Positions 5,923 to 5,972 of a DNA stretch of 5,972 bases are shown here, one piece after another. This stretch comes from an uncultured bacterium (GTDB taxonomy: Bacteria; Cyanobacteriota; Vampirovibrionia; Gastranaerophilales; Gastranaerophilaceae), in assembly GCA_949299435.1 (NCBI GenBank), contig CASGAK010000193.1, forward strand, positions 1 to 5,972, in the 5' to 3' direction. A program made the position numbers and the translations under genes. The first letter of the stretch is position 1; the number at the start of each line of letters is the position of its first letter. Below the pieces are notes generated by a model, which worked only from the letters and a program-made list of their open reading frames with translations, was not told the origin of the DNA and ran no database searches.

Positions 5923-5972
5923 GTTGGAATTAAGAATAGCTGGAAGTATGAAAAAGATTTAATTATATTAAA

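Noticed and set aside
5923..5972. Gene fragment at the right edge on either strand
   Set aside because: On the plus strand only a four-codon ATG frame (5949) occurs. On the minus strand one frame is open but runs on through the terminator, so it is not a believable gene end.

Overview
This AT-rich window (roughly 30% G+C by eye, not counted) holds five protein genes in three transcription blocks. The organism is probably a host-associated diderm bacterium. The large AsmA-type envelope protein implies an outer membrane. The two exported small proteins, the WG-repeat protein, the C_GCAxxG_C_C protein and the base composition would fit gut Vampirovibrionia/Gastranaerophilales ('Melainabacteria'). 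That placement is an inference from style and gene content; no rRNA or taxonomic marker is present. No frame needs TGA read as an amino acid.

Layout. Positions 1-92 are a short G+C-richer segment (42 of the first 90 bases) with no convincing gene, possibly a dispersed intergenic repeat. A minus-strand block follows, transcribed from about 3740 leftwards: a 930-residue AsmA-family membrane-anchored protein (3729-937), then, 50 bp downstream, a DUF4037-type nucleotidyltransferase (886-101) with its own ribosome binding site. A 54-bp divergent intergenic region (3730-3783) carries two extended -10 promoters facing opposite ways. The plus-strand block runs right: an exported WG-repeat protein (3784-4686), then, 24 bp on, an exported protein of unknown family (4711-5427). 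This block converges on a minus-strand C_GCAxxG_C_C-family protein (5870-5424), and the two stop codons overlap by 4 bp. At the right edge a strong minus-strand intrinsic terminator (5899-5922) closes a transcription unit that lies outside the window.

How the genes may work together. The AsmA-like protein is expected to span the periplasm from the inner membrane, and the two plus-strand products are expected to be exported across it, so the centre of the window looks like a small envelope or secreted-protein locus around a shared divergent promoter. The nucleotidyltransferase and the cysteine-motif protein are presumably cytoplasmic, with no clear functional link to it. There is no sign of a mobile element, CRISPR array, tRNA or rRNA. 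The most unusual features are the lack of ribosome binding sites before two genes whose -10 boxes sit exactly where a leaderless transcript would need them, the exact 34-residue repeat in the WG protein, and the matched N-termini of the two exported proteins.
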